This document shows, piece by piece, positions 9,224 to 17,022 of a stretch of 64,000 bases of DNA. How positions within the stretch are numbered: position 1 is the stretch's first letter; every line of letters begins with the position of its first letter. Below the pieces are notes generated by a model, which searched no databases, was not told the DNA's origin, and was given only the letters and a program-made list of their open reading frames with translations. Position numbers and translations under genes: made by a program. This stretch comes from Rhodococcus rhodochrous (GTDB taxonomy: Bacteria; Actinomycetota; Actinomycetes; Mycobacteriales; Mycobacteriaceae), in contig NZ_LT906450.1 of NCBI RefSeq assembly GCF_900187265.1, positions 682,001-746,000 of the forward strand, in the 5' to 3' direction.

Positions 9224-10477
9224 GTGGCGCAGCCGAACATCCCCGAAGACATCGACTTCACCGATCCCGATCTGTACGCAGACCGTATGCCGTTCGAAGA
9301 GTTCGCGGAACTGCGCAAGACGGCACCGGTGTGGTGGAACAAGAAGTCTCCCGACGTCGGTGGTTTCCACGACGAGGGTTTCTGGGTTGTCTCCCGGCAC
9401 GAGGAGGTCCGTGAGGTCTCCCGCCGGAGCGACGTGTTCTCCAACTGGGAGAACACTGCGATTCCGCGGTTCAACGACGACATTCCGCGCGAGGCCATCG
9501 AACTGCAGCGCCACGTCCTGCTCAACAAGGACGCCCCCGAGCACACCAAGCTGCGCAAACTCGTCGCCCGAGGCTTCACGCCCCGTGCGATCAACGGCCT
9601 GCGCGACGAGCTCGACCGTCGCTCCAAGATGATCGTCCAGGAGGCCTGCCAGGCCGGTCGGGGTGACTTCGTCACGCAGATCGCCGCGGAACTGCCGCTG
9701 CAGGCGATCGCCGATCTCATCGGCGTCCCGCAGGAGGACCGCGCGAAGATCTTCGAGTGGTCCAACCAGATGACGGGCTACGACGACCCGGACAACACCG
9801 CCGATCCGGCGGCCGCCTCCATGGAGGTGCTGGGCTACGCCTACCAGATGGCCGCCGCCCGCAAGGAGAACCCGGCCGACGACATCGTCACCACCCTCAT
9901 CGAGGCCGACATCGACGGCGACGAGCTGGCTCCCGAGGAGTTCGGCTTCTTCTTCATCGTCCTCGCGGTGGCTGGCAACGAGACCACCCGCAACGCCATC
10001 ACCCACGGCATGGCGGCCTTCCTCGACAACCCCGAGCAGTGGGAGATCTTCAAGCGCGACCGGCCGAAGACCGCCGCCGACGAGATCATCCGCTGGGCCA
10101 CCCCGGTCACCTCGTTCCAGCGCACGGCGCTCGAGGACACCGAGCTCGGCGGACAGACGATCCGCAAGGGCGAGCGCGTGGTCATGCTGTACGCCTCGGC
10201 CAACAACGACGAAGAGGTGTTCGAGAATCCCCGCGAGTTCGACATTCTCCGGGATCCCAACCCGCACCTCGCCTTCGGTGGCACCGGGGCGCACTACTGC
10301 CTCGGTGCGAACCTCGCCCGCATGGAGATCGACCTGATCTTCAACGCGATCGCCGACCACATTCCCGACATCACCAAGATCGGCGACCCGCACCGTCTGC
10401 GGTCGGGCTGGCTCAACGGCATCAAGGAATTCCAGGTCGACTACAAGACCTCGGGAGGATGCCCGGTCCAGCACTGA
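9224..10477 (+). CDS. cyp125: Steroid C26/C27-monooxygenase, cytochrome P450 CYP125
   Basis: A 417-residue P450. The I-helix oxygen-binding motif AGNETTRN lies at about 250-257 and the haem loop FGGTGAHYCLG has its Cys ligand at 359. It oxidises the terminal C26(27) methyl of cholest-4-en-3-one to the acid, which is the entry to side-chain degradation. The GTG at 9224 with GGAGAGATATCA upstream is preferred to the open frame from 9176, whose first 16 codons overlap the KstR box region. It is followed by a strong terminator, so it is monocistronic. Confidence 0.95.
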   Translation: MAQPNIPEDIDFTDPDLYADRMPFEEFAELRKTAPVWWNKKSPDVGGFHDEGFWVVSRHEEVREVSRRSDVFSNWENTAIPRFNDDIPREAIELQRHVLLNKDAPEHTKLRKLVARGFTPRAINGLRDELDRRSKMIVQEACQAGRGDFVTQIAAELPLQAIADLIGVPQEDRAKIFEWSNQMTGYDDPDNTADPAAASMEVLGYAYQMAAARKENPADDIVTTLIEADIDGDELAPEEFGFFFIVLAVAGNETTRNAITHGMAAFLDNPEQWEIFKRDRPKTAADEIIRWATPVTSFQRTALEDTELGGQTIRKGERVVMLYASANNDEEVFENPREFDILRDPNPHLAFGGTGAHYCLGANLARMEIDLIFNAIADHIPDITKIGDPHRLRSGWLNGIKEFQVDYKTSGGCPVQH

Positions 10478-10490
10478 GCGACCACAGCGC

Positions 10491-10524
10491 AGATCCCCGG
10501 ACGCCGTCAGGCGTCCGGGGATCT
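10491..10524 (+). terminator. Intrinsic terminator after cyp125
   Basis: Perfect 15-bp GC-rich stem (10491-10505 with 10510-10524), 4-nt loop, followed by CGTTGTTTCT. It also serves the convergent regulator gene ending at 10542. Confidence 0.88.
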
Positions 10525-10541
10525 CGTTGTTTCTGTGCCGA

Positions 10542-11096
10542 TCACTCCTCGGGTGAGGGGTCTCCCGGATCGCGGGCCGGCATGATGACGCGGCTGATCA
10601 GCCGCCGTCGCCTGCCGGGGCCCGGGCCGAGTTCGGCATAGCGCGCGAACAACTGTGCCATCTCACCCACGAGATCCAGGGCCTCCGCGTCGGTGAGCTC
10701 GAGCGCGACCTGCCGATAGCCCACGACGTCGTCGGCCATGCCTCGCCGGTTCGGGTCGTCGAGATACGCGTCGAAGTCGTCGAGCAACTGCGCGGCGAAG
10801 ACGAGGAAGGCGCGCCGGTGGTCGTCGGCGCTCATCTCCTCGGCCTGGGCGCCGGTGACCTGGGCGCGTTCGGTGACGAGCCGGAACGTGCGCTCGACGG
10901 TGCCGCGCACGCGACGTTCGGAGACGACCTCGAGTACCCCGGCGTCGACGAGGGTCGAGATCTGGCGGTAGAGCGTCGCGGTGGAGACGTCGTCGAGCAG
11001 TGTGCGCAGCTGAGCGGTGGTCGCGGTGCGATCGCCGAGCAGTGCCTGGACGATGCGTAGCCGGACCGGATGCAGCAGCAGTTCTGCGGTGGTCAT
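10542..11096 (-). CDS. Winged-helix transcriptional regulator (ArsR/HTH_20-like)
   Basis: A 184-residue protein with an N-terminal winged helix (LLLHPVRLRIVQALLG; TTAQLRTLLDDVSTATLYRQISTL; wing near 55-70) and a helical C-terminal half that may bind a ligand or dimerise. The DVSTATLYRQISTLVDAG recognition helix resembles ArsR/PadR-type regulators. It is divergent from the small PH-like gene at 11163, with an interrupted palindrome between them. Regulation of itself and of that gene is the simplest inference. No steroid connection is visible. Confidence 0.8.
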   Translation of the reverse strand: MTTAELLLHPVRLRIVQALLGDRTATTAQLRTLLDDVSTATLYRQISTLVDAGVLEVVSERRVRGTVERTFRLVTERAQVTGAQAEEMSADDHRRAFLVFAAQLLDDFDAYLDDPNRRGMADDVVGYRQVALELTDAEALDLVGEMAQLFARYAELGPGPGRRRRLISRVIMPARDPGDPSPEE

Positions 11097-11117
11097 GCTC
11101 CCCCTTCCGTCCCAACC

Positions 11118-11151
11118 TTCTCACAGTTGACATTGATCTCAACAATGAGAA
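11118..11151. promoter_or_regulatory. Interrupted palindrome in the divergent 10542/11163 promoter
   Basis: TTCTCA...GTTGA and TCAAC...TGAGAA are symmetric about 11134.5, with two unpaired positions per arm and an 8-bp centre. It occupies the 66-bp gap between the regulator and the divergent gene. It is a likely binding site for the winged-helix regulator. Confidence 0.55.
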
Positions 11152-11162
11152 TAATCGCTGTC

Positions 11163-11516
11163 ATGACGACAATGCGTATCGACAACAGAACCCTGCGAGT
11201 GCGGCTCACCACCTTCGAGAAGATCGCGGGACTCCTCGGCAACGTCGACGTGCCCCTCGCGTCGATCCGGAAGGTGGAAGTGCATCAGGACGGACTCGCC
11301 GCGGTGCGGGGCATCCGTGCTCCGGGGCTCGGTCTGCCGGGCGTGCGCAGCATCGGCTCGTGGCGCGGGCCCGGCCGCAACGACCTCGTCTCGGTCCGGC
11401 GCGGGCAGCCGGCGCTGCGCATCGAACTGGAAGGGCACAAGCGCACCGCGCTCGTGTTGGGTGCCGACGACGCAGAGCAGTGGGCGCAGAAGCTGCGCAC
11501 TGCGGCCCACTGCTGA
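11163..11516 (+). CDS. Small beta-rich PH-like protein of unknown function
   Basis: A 117-residue protein: MTTMRIDNRTLRVRLTTFEK, then alternating strands (LASIRKVEVHQDG, NDLVSVRRG, LRIELEGHKRTALVLG) and a final helix ADDAEQWAQKLR. This resembles the bacterial PH-like domain proteins that share a promoter with a small regulator. No signal peptide or membrane segment is visible. No clear ribosome site precedes the ATG at 11163, so leaderless translation is possible; a second ATG lies at 11172. It is convergent with the YqeB-like gene (9 bp apart). Function unknown. Confidence 0.7.
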   Translation: MTTMRIDNRTLRVRLTTFEKIAGLLGNVDVPLASIRKVEVHQDGLAAVRGIRAPGLGLPGVRSIGSWRGPGRNDLVSVRRGQPALRIELEGHKRTALVLGADDAEQWAQKLRTAAHC

Positions 11517-11525
11517 GAGGTGGAT

Positions 11526-12209
11526 CTACGCCAGGCGCCGGTACTCCTGGTGACGCCCCCGGTCGCGTACGACGACGCCGAGTTCCTGTAGTTGTTCGTG
11601 CAGTGCGGTGGCAAGATGTGTGTCCTTGCCGGACAACGCTTCCCGCCGCTCTCGCAGCAGGGCGTGGGTCTGCTCGTCCAGGCCGGGGTGTCCCTCGATC
11701 CACCGGGTGAACGATTCTTCGTGGGTGTTCTTCTCGCTCCACGGATAACCGTGCGCCGTGAATGCGTCGGCGACGGCACGGTCGTTCAGGTCGTCGGCCT
11801 TGCGCCGCGCGAGTTCTCGCTCCGCGGAGTCGAGCAGGACCAGATCGCGGCCTTCGCGGAACACCGACCCGATCTTCGCGCGCGGCACGTACAGATCGCG
11901 CTCGTCCTGGGTCAGCAGCACTCCTTCGGAATCCACGGTCAGTGCCAGGGACTCGTGGATCGCTGTCGAGGCGAGGAAGAGTCCTGCGCCGATGCCGACG
12001 ACGGTGAGGAGCGGGATCGTCCACGCCGTGGTGAGTCCGGCCAGGAGTTCGAGCGGGCCGGGAACCGTCGGAAGGGTGTCGACCGCCCACGTCGACACGG
12101 CCGGCGCGACGAAGCCGAGTCCGAGACCGGCGAGAGCGCACAGGATCCCCAGCGCCCCCGGAACGACGGGGGAGACGGTTACGCGAGTGGCATCGTCGTG
12201 CATCCTCAT
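11526..12209 (-). CDS. YqeB-like membrane protein
   Basis: A 227-residue protein with two N-terminal transmembrane segments (about 14-36 and 58-82), a PH-like beta domain (SLALTVDSEGVLLTQDERDLYVPRAKIGSVFREGRDLVLLD, described in parts, about 88-130) and a charged helical C-terminus. The architecture fits the actinobacterial YqeB family, whose function is unknown. Its ATG overlaps the stop of the upstream TetR gene (ATGA), so it is probably under that regulator's control. Confidence 0.72.
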   Translation of the reverse strand: MRMHDDATRVTVSPVVPGALGILCALAGLGLGFVAPAVSTWAVDTLPTVPGPLELLAGLTTAWTIPLLTVVGIGAGLFLASTAIHESLALTVDSEGVLLTQDERDLYVPRAKIGSVFREGRDLVLLDSAERELARRKADDLNDRAVADAFTAHGYPWSEKNTHEESFTRWIEGHPGLDEQTHALLRERREALSGKDTHLATALHEQLQELGVVVRDRGRHQEYRRLA

Positions 12210-12808
12210 GATCGTGGTCCTTTCGTGTGTCCGGTGAGATAGCGCTGCACGATCGTCCGGATCGTCCCGACCGGATCGACGGCCGCGGGATTGTCCGCGT
12301 ACAGGAACGCCGAATCCTTGATCGCGCTGATCCAGGTGGCGGCGGCGCCCGGATCGAGGGACGGGTCGATCCGGTCGCCCGCTCTGCGCAGGAGATGGGT
12401 GAGCCCCTCGATCACGATGCCGTCGTCCTCGTCGAGGATCTCGGCGAGGACGGGGTCGTGACCGACCTGGCGGATCACCTCGACCACGAGTCCTCCGGCT
12501 GCGGGATCGGTGGCCTGCCCGACGAGTTCGGCGACCATGTCGAGAAGGGCTTCCAGGGGGTCGTCGGCGTCGCGATGACGCTCCACGAGGGCCCGGGTCT
12601 CGGGTAGGCCCTGCTCGAAGATCGCGCGGAACACTCCGCGCTTGTCTCCGAAGTGGTGGAAGACCGTGCCGGAACTGACTCCTGCAGCCTTCGCGATCGC
12701 CGTCACCGGTGTGGCATCGAAGCCGTGCTCGGCGAAGAGGGCTGCAGCGGAGTCGATGATCGCGGTGCGGCGGCGGGCTCGGAGTTCGGGGTCGACGGTG
12801 CGTGCCAT
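12206..12808 (-). CDS. TetR-family transcriptional regulator
   Basis: A 200-residue TetR protein. The N-terminal helix-turn-helix is VTAIAKAAGVSSGTVFHHFGDK (about residues 36-57, read in two parts), followed by a helical ligand domain. A perfect 9-bp-arm inverted repeat lies 12 bp upstream of its start, which points to autoregulation together with the overlapping YqeB-like gene. The ligand is unknown. Confidence 0.88.
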   Translation of the reverse strand: MARTVDPELRARRRTAIIDSAAALFAEHGFDATPVTAIAKAAGVSSGTVFHHFGDKRGVFRAIFEQGLPETRALVERHRDADDPLEALLDMVAELVGQATDPAAGGLVVEVIRQVGHDPVLAEILDEDDGIVIEGLTHLLRRAGDRIDPSLDPGAAATWISAIKDSAFLYADNPAAVDPVGTIRTIVQRYLTGHTKGPRS

Positions 12809-12819
12809 GGCCCCAGTGT

Positions 12820-12849
12820 ATTAATTGATCGAGTAGTCAGTCAATTAAT
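12820..12849. promoter_or_regulatory. Inverted-repeat operator upstream of the TetR gene
   Basis: ATTAATTGA (12820-12828) and TCAATTAAT (12841-12849) are perfect 9-bp arms around a 12-bp spacer. The A/T-rich arms stand out in this GC-rich DNA. This is the likely autoregulatory site. Confidence 0.7.
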
Positions 12850-12887
12850 CCGGGAAGGTCGGGCGGGCTCGGTGTCGCGAGCCGGCC

Positions 12888-13460
12888 TCAGCGCAGGCGC
12901 CGCAGATCCTCGGGCGTATCCACGTCGCCGGCCTCGGCGAGATCGCTGCAGTCCACCCGGCGTACCCGATCGCGGTTGCGGGCGAGGAACGACCGCGCAC
13001 CTTCGTCGCCGGTGGCCTCGTCGGCGGCCGTGAGAGCGTCGGCGAGGTCGAACACCACCGGGTGGCCGGGACGCTCCTCGAAGACGGGGAGCGTGACCGT
13101 GCCCGGTCGGTGCTCGTCCAGGACGTGGCGCACCAGATCGGCCGTGATGCCGGGAAAGTCGACGACGGTGAGTGCGACCCGGTCGTGGGTGCGCGCGGCG
13201 TCGACCCCGCGGCGCAGGGAGGTCGACATGCCGTCGGACCAGTCGGGGTTGTGCACCGCCGTGGCACCGGCCGGGCAAGCGGTGGCGACCTCGTCGCCGA
13301 ACGCACCGACCACCACCACGACCTCGTCGCAGCCACCACCGAGCAACGCATCGACGACGGTATGCAGCAGGGGACGGCCACGGTGGGGGAGCAACGCCTT
13401 CGCGCGCCCACCCAACCGCGAGCCGTCCCCTGCTGCGAGAACGATTCCGGCGGTCGACAT
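12888..13460 (-). CDS. MobA-like nucleotidyltransferase (MocA/CoxI-associated type)
   Basis: A 190-residue NTP_transf_3 protein with the N-terminal nucleotide-binding signature LAAGDGSRLGGRAKALLPHRGRPLL split here as LAAGDGSRLGG and KALLPHRGRPLL, VVVGAFGD, NPDWSDGMSTSLRRG and DFPG (Mg-binding Asp position). This family transfers CMP or GMP to molybdopterin for molybdenum hydroxylases. It starts 10 nt after the SnoaL-like gene on the same strand, so it is transcribed at the end of the ltp3/ltp4 operon, although no molybdoenzyme gene is visible in the window. Confidence 0.82.
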   Translation of the reverse strand: MSTAGIVLAAGDGSRLGGRAKALLPHRGRPLLHTVVDALLGGGCDEVVVVVGAFGDEVATACPAGATAVHNPDWSDGMSTSLRRGVDAARTHDRVALTVVDFPGITADLVRHVLDEHRPGTVTLPVFEERPGHPVVFDLADALTAADEATGDEGARSFLARNRDRVRRVDCSDLAEAGDVDTPEDLRRLR

Positions 13461-13470
13461 ACCGCCGATG

Positions 13471-13884
13471 CTACGAGACGGGCCGTACGGTCTTCATCGC
13501 GCGATCCACTTCCCAGAACGCACGCAGCGACACGATCTTCCCGTCGTCGTCGACCCGGTAGACGAACACGCCCTCCGCGTCGATGAGATTGCCCGCCATC
13601 GTGGTGCGGATCGTGCCGATGTTGACGCACTCACTGCCGCACACCAGCACGTCGTCGACGAGGAACTCGAGCTTGTCGGTGTTCGCGATGGTCATGTCGT
13701 AGAACTTCGCGATCGCCTCGTGGCCGTGGTGTCCCTTGCCCTCGGGATCGAAACCGGACGGGCCGACGGGATCCTCGACGCACGCATCCTCGGCGAACAG
13801 TGCGAGCCACTCGTTCTTGCGCTTCCCGCTCGCCGCCGCCTGCGACGCACGGGCCGCCACGCGCGCCGGATGTTCCTCGCTCAT
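13471..13884 (-). CDS. SnoaL/ketosteroid-isomerase-like (NTF2-fold) protein
   Basis: A 137-residue NTF2-fold protein (ALFAEDACVEDPVGPSGFDPEG; GHEAIAKFYDMTI; GVFVYRVDDDGKIVSLRAFWEVD). Such proteins act as isomerases, hydratases or cyclases. Delta5-3-ketosteroid isomerase has this fold, but I cannot see its full Tyr/Asp catalytic set, so a ketosteroid isomerase function is only a possibility. The ATG overlaps the stop of the luciferase-like gene (ATGA), which places it in the ltp3/ltp4 operon. Confidence 0.8.
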   Translation of the reverse strand: MSEEHPARVAARASQAAASGKRKNEWLALFAEDACVEDPVGPSGFDPEGKGHHGHEAIAKFYDMTIANTDKLEFLVDDVLVCGSECVNIGTIRTTMAGNLIDAEGVFVYRVDDDGKIVSLRAFWEVDRAMKTVRPVS

Positions 13885-14762
13885 GCCGCGTCCTTTCCGT
13901 GGATGTACTTGTCGGCGAACTTCCGCAGCGATTCCTGCTTCGCCTCGAGCGGCGAGTCGAATCCGTGCCCGTCGAAGATCCACGGCACCACGATGATGTC
14001 GGTGACCCCGGCGTCGGCGAGTTCGGCATAACCGGAGCTGCCGAACCGGTCGACGCACACGGCCTGGATCTCGAACGGCTCGTCGCCGCGGCCGTACTCG
14101 GCACGCAACTCGCGCAGGCGCGTGATGACCTCGACGAGATCGTCGAACCCGATCATCGCCGACGTCCACCCGTCTCCGATCCGGGCCGCGCGACGCAGTG
14201 CCACATCGGTGTGCCCACCGACGTAGAACGGCACCGGCTCGCTGGGTGCGGGGCTCATCTGGAGCCGGTCGAAATCGTAGAACTCGCCGTGATGCTCGAC
14301 CATACCGCCGCCGAGGATCAGCTTGAGTACGTCGATCATCTCGTCCACGCGCTTGCCGCGCTTGGCGTAGGGAACACCGCACCACTCGAATTCTTCCGGC
14401 GCCCATCCGATCCCGACGCCGAGACCGAACCGGTTGCCGGTGAGATTGGCGACCGAACCGACCTGCCGTGCCAGCAGCACCGGATTGCGCGAGCCGAGCT
14501 TGAGTACCTGCGTGTAGAACCGGATCGTCGACGTGGCGGCCGCCATGGACGCCGCGGCGATGAGCGGATCGACCCACGGGGTGTCGGGCGTCCACATCCG
14601 CGAACCGTCGGGAGTGTACGGATAGTCGACCGTCTGCTTCTCCATGTAGAACAGGGAGTCGGGCAGGGCGATCGAGGTGTATCCGCACTCCTCGGCGGTC
14701 TGCGCGATGCCGGTGAGCTGGTCGAGCGGGGTCATCGCGACCCCGACGGTGAACGAGACCAT
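13881..14762 (-). CDS. Luciferase-like (LLM) F420/FMN-dependent oxidoreductase
   Basis: A 293-residue TIM-barrel flavin enzyme of the bacterial luciferase group (LPDSLFYME near 34; TGNRFGLGVGIGWAPEEFEWCG near 108-130; VPFYVGGHTDVALRRAARIGDGW). In mycobacteria many members use F420. Possible roles are a redox or monooxygenase step on a steroid side-chain intermediate; the substrate is not deducible. It starts 9 nt after ltp3 and overlaps the next gene. Confidence 0.85.
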   Translation of the reverse strand: MVSFTVGVAMTPLDQLTGIAQTAEECGYTSIALPDSLFYMEKQTVDYPYTPDGSRMWTPDTPWVDPLIAAASMAAATSTIRFYTQVLKLGSRNPVLLARQVGSVANLTGNRFGLGVGIGWAPEEFEWCGVPYAKRGKRVDEMIDVLKLILGGGMVEHHGEFYDFDRLQMSPAPSEPVPFYVGGHTDVALRRAARIGDGWTSAMIGFDDLVEVITRLRELRAEYGRGDEPFEIQAVCVDRFGSSGYAELADAGVTDIIVVPWIFDGHGFDSPLEAKQESLRKFADKYIHGKDAA

Positions 14763-14771
14763 GCCCGCCTC

Positions 14772-15947
14772 CTAGTTCGTCGGCCGGTCGGAGCCCACGA
14801 CCCACATGGAGAAGTACTGCGAGCCACCACCGTAGGCGTGTCCGAGCGCCTTGCGGGCACCGTCCACCTGATGGTCTCCCGCCTTGCCCATCACCTGGAT
14901 CGCGGCCTCGGCGAAGCGGATCATGCCCGACGCGCCGATCGGGTTGGAGCACAGCACGCCACCGGACATGTTGATCGGCAGCTGGCCGCCGATGGCCGTC
15001 TCGCCGGCCTCGGTGAGCTTCCAGCCCGAACCCTCGGGGGTGAAGCCGAGATTCTCGAGCCACATCGGCTCGAACCACGAGAACGGCACGTAGATCTCGG
15101 CGCAGTCGATCTCGGTGAGCGGATCGGTGATACCGGCCTGCTTCCACAGCGCCGCGGCGGCGACCCGGCCGGCTTCCGGATTGACCTGGTCGCGACCGGC
15201 ATAGGTGGTCGGTTCGGTGCGCATCGCGGTGGCATGGATCCAGGCCACCCGGCGGCCCGCCTGTTCGGCGGCCCTCGCGGTGTCCTCGTCGCCGAGCACG
15301 ACCGCGCACGCACCGTCGGACGACGGGCACGTCTCGTCGTACCGGATGGGATCCCACAGCATCTGCGAGGCCTGCACCTTCTCGAGCGTGATGTCGGGCT
15401 GCTTCAGATGCGCGTAGGGATTCTTCGCGCCGTTGAGACGGTCCTTGACCGCGACCATCGCCCCGATGTGCTCGGGGGCGCCGGAGCGGCGGATGTACGA
15501 ACGGACGTGCGGCGCGAAGTAACCGCCCGCGCCGGCGCCGACCGGCATCGTGAACGGGACCGGCGTGGACAGCGCCCACATCGCGTTCGACTCGGACTGC
15601 TTCTCCCAGGCCACGGCGAGCACCCGGCGGTGCACACCTGACTGGACGAGACTTGCCGCGACGTTCGCCGTCGAGCCCCCGACGGACCCGGCGGTGTGCA
15701 CGCGCAGCATCGGCTTGCCCGTGGCGCCGATGGCGTCGACCATCGACAGTTCGGGCATCATGACGCCTTCGAACAGGTCGGGGGCCTTGCCGATCACGAC
15801 GGCGTCGATGTCGTCCCAGCCCACCTGGGCGTCCGCCATGGCGCGGTCGATCGCCTCGCGGACGAGGCCGGACATCGACACGTCGTGCCGCTTGGCGACG
15901 TAATGGGTCTGCCCGGTTCCGAGGACAGCTGCGGGTTGCTTCGCCAT
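14772..15947 (-). CDS. ltp3: Ltp3-type thiolase-like lipid-transfer protein/aldolase
   Basis: A 391-residue thiolase-fold protein (Rv3523/Ltp3 type). The start is the ATG at 15947 (MAKQPAAVLGTGQTHY), overlapping the ltp4 stop as TGATG; the longer open frame upstream is ltp4 read in another frame. Landmarks: HTAGSVGGSTANVA near 80-95, CPSSDGACAVVLG, and MSGGVLCSNPIGASG near the C-terminus (contains Cys-Ser-Asn-Pro). Ltp3/Ltp4 pairs are thought to act with a DUF35 protein in retro-aldol cleavage of steroid side chains, including C24-branched ones. The adjacent ltp4 and OB-fold genes fit this. Confidence 0.88.
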   Translation of the reverse strand: MAKQPAAVLGTGQTHYVAKRHDVSMSGLVREAIDRAMADAQVGWDDIDAVVIGKAPDLFEGVMMPELSMVDAIGATGKPMLRVHTAGSVGGSTANVAASLVQSGVHRRVLAVAWEKQSESNAMWALSTPVPFTMPVGAGAGGYFAPHVRSYIRRSGAPEHIGAMVAVKDRLNGAKNPYAHLKQPDITLEKVQASQMLWDPIRYDETCPSSDGACAVVLGDEDTARAAEQAGRRVAWIHATAMRTEPTTYAGRDQVNPEAGRVAAAALWKQAGITDPLTEIDCAEIYVPFSWFEPMWLENLGFTPEGSGWKLTEAGETAIGGQLPINMSGGVLCSNPIGASGMIRFAEAAIQVMGKAGDHQVDGARKALGHAYGGGSQYFSMWVVGSDRPTN

Positions 15948-17008
15948 CAGTTGCGTCCCTCCAGAACGGCTACCAGATTCTGTTGCAGCACAGCACCGCT
16001 CGTCGCGTGCGCGAGTGCACGTCCGGCCGTGCCGTCCATGATCGCCTGCGCTGCGTAACCGATGCGCTCGAGACCGCCGGAGAACATCGGGTTGCCCGTC
16101 AGCGGTCCGCCGGACGGATTGATCGTCGTCGAATCGTCCAGACCGATCGCCTCGCGGAGGATGAGCTCCTGATGCGTGAACGGCGCGTGCAGTTCGGCGA
16201 CGTCGAAGGCGGTGTCGCCACCGGTGACCGCCTGCGCGGCGGCCCGTGCGGAGGCCGACACCGTGAGGTCGAGCGAACCGAAGTTCGGTGAGTCGGTGCG
16301 GTGTTCGATCCCGGTGATCCACGCAGGGTTCTCGCACAGCTCACGGGCCCGGTCGCCGCTCGCGAGGACGATCGCAGCGGCACCGTCGGTGACCGGAGCG
16401 CAGTCGTGCTTGCGCAGCGGGTCGGCGATGTACGGCTGCGAGAGCAGGTCCTCGATGTCGAGATCGCCCGAGAGCTGGGCCTTCGGGTTGTTCTTCGCGG
16501 CCGCGCGACTGCGCACCGCGACCTCGGCCATCTCGCGGTTGGTCCACTTGCCGGAGTCGAGACCCATGCGGGCCTGCAGACCGGCGAGCGAGACGGAGTC
16601 GACGCCGAGCGGTGCCACGAGGTACGGATCGAGCTGCAGGGAGAGGGTGCGCCGCAGGGTGCCGGCCGAGGACTTGCCGAAGCCGTAGACGAGGGCGGTG
16701 TCGACCTCACCGGTGATGAGCTTGACCCACGCTTCGTAGAGCGCCCAGGCCGCGTCCATCTCGACGTGCGACTCGTTGATGGGCGGGACCGCGCCGATCG
16801 CGTCGATCGCCGAGATGAACGAGAACGCGCGTCCGGCAAGGTAATCGGAGGAACCCGAGCACCAGAATCCGATGTCGGACTTGGTGATGCCGAGCTTGTC
16901 GTACAGCTCCTGGAAGCACGGGACGAGCATCTCGACGCCGTTGGTGGTGCCGAACGTCTCGCGCACGTGCGGAGCATGCGCGAAGCCGACGACTGCGATG
17001 TCTGTCAT
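15947..17008 (-). CDS. ltp4: Ltp4-type thiolase-like lipid-transfer protein/aldolase
   Basis: A 353-residue thiolase-fold protein, equal in length to Rv3522/Ltp4. Landmarks include WCSGSSDYLAGRAF, VYGFGKSSAG, CAPVTDGAAAIVLASGD, VAELHAPFTHQELIL and NPSGGPLTGNPMFSGG. It is co-transcribed between the OB-fold gene (14 nt upstream) and ltp3 (1-nt overlap) and probably forms a heteromer with Ltp3. Its known relatives are steroid side-chain aldolases; the exact substrate remains open. Confidence 0.88.
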   Translation of the reverse strand: MTDIAVVGFAHAPHVRETFGTTNGVEMLVPCFQELYDKLGITKSDIGFWCSGSSDYLAGRAFSFISAIDAIGAVPPINESHVEMDAAWALYEAWVKLITGEVDTALVYGFGKSSAGTLRRTLSLQLDPYLVAPLGVDSVSLAGLQARMGLDSGKWTNREMAEVAVRSRAAAKNNPKAQLSGDLDIEDLLSQPYIADPLRKHDCAPVTDGAAAIVLASGDRARELCENPAWITGIEHRTDSPNFGSLDLTVSASARAAAQAVTGGDTAFDVAELHAPFTHQELILREAIGLDDSTTINPSGGPLTGNPMFSGGLERIGYAAQAIMDGTAGRALAHATSGAVLQQNLVAVLEGRN

Positions 17009-17022
17009 GGTGTCCGCTGCTC

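Noticed and set aside
13471-15579. 702-residue minus-strand frame ending in the SnoaL-like protein
   Set aside because: The upstream part is the out-of-frame reading of ltp3 and the luciferase-like gene; the true protein starts at 13884.
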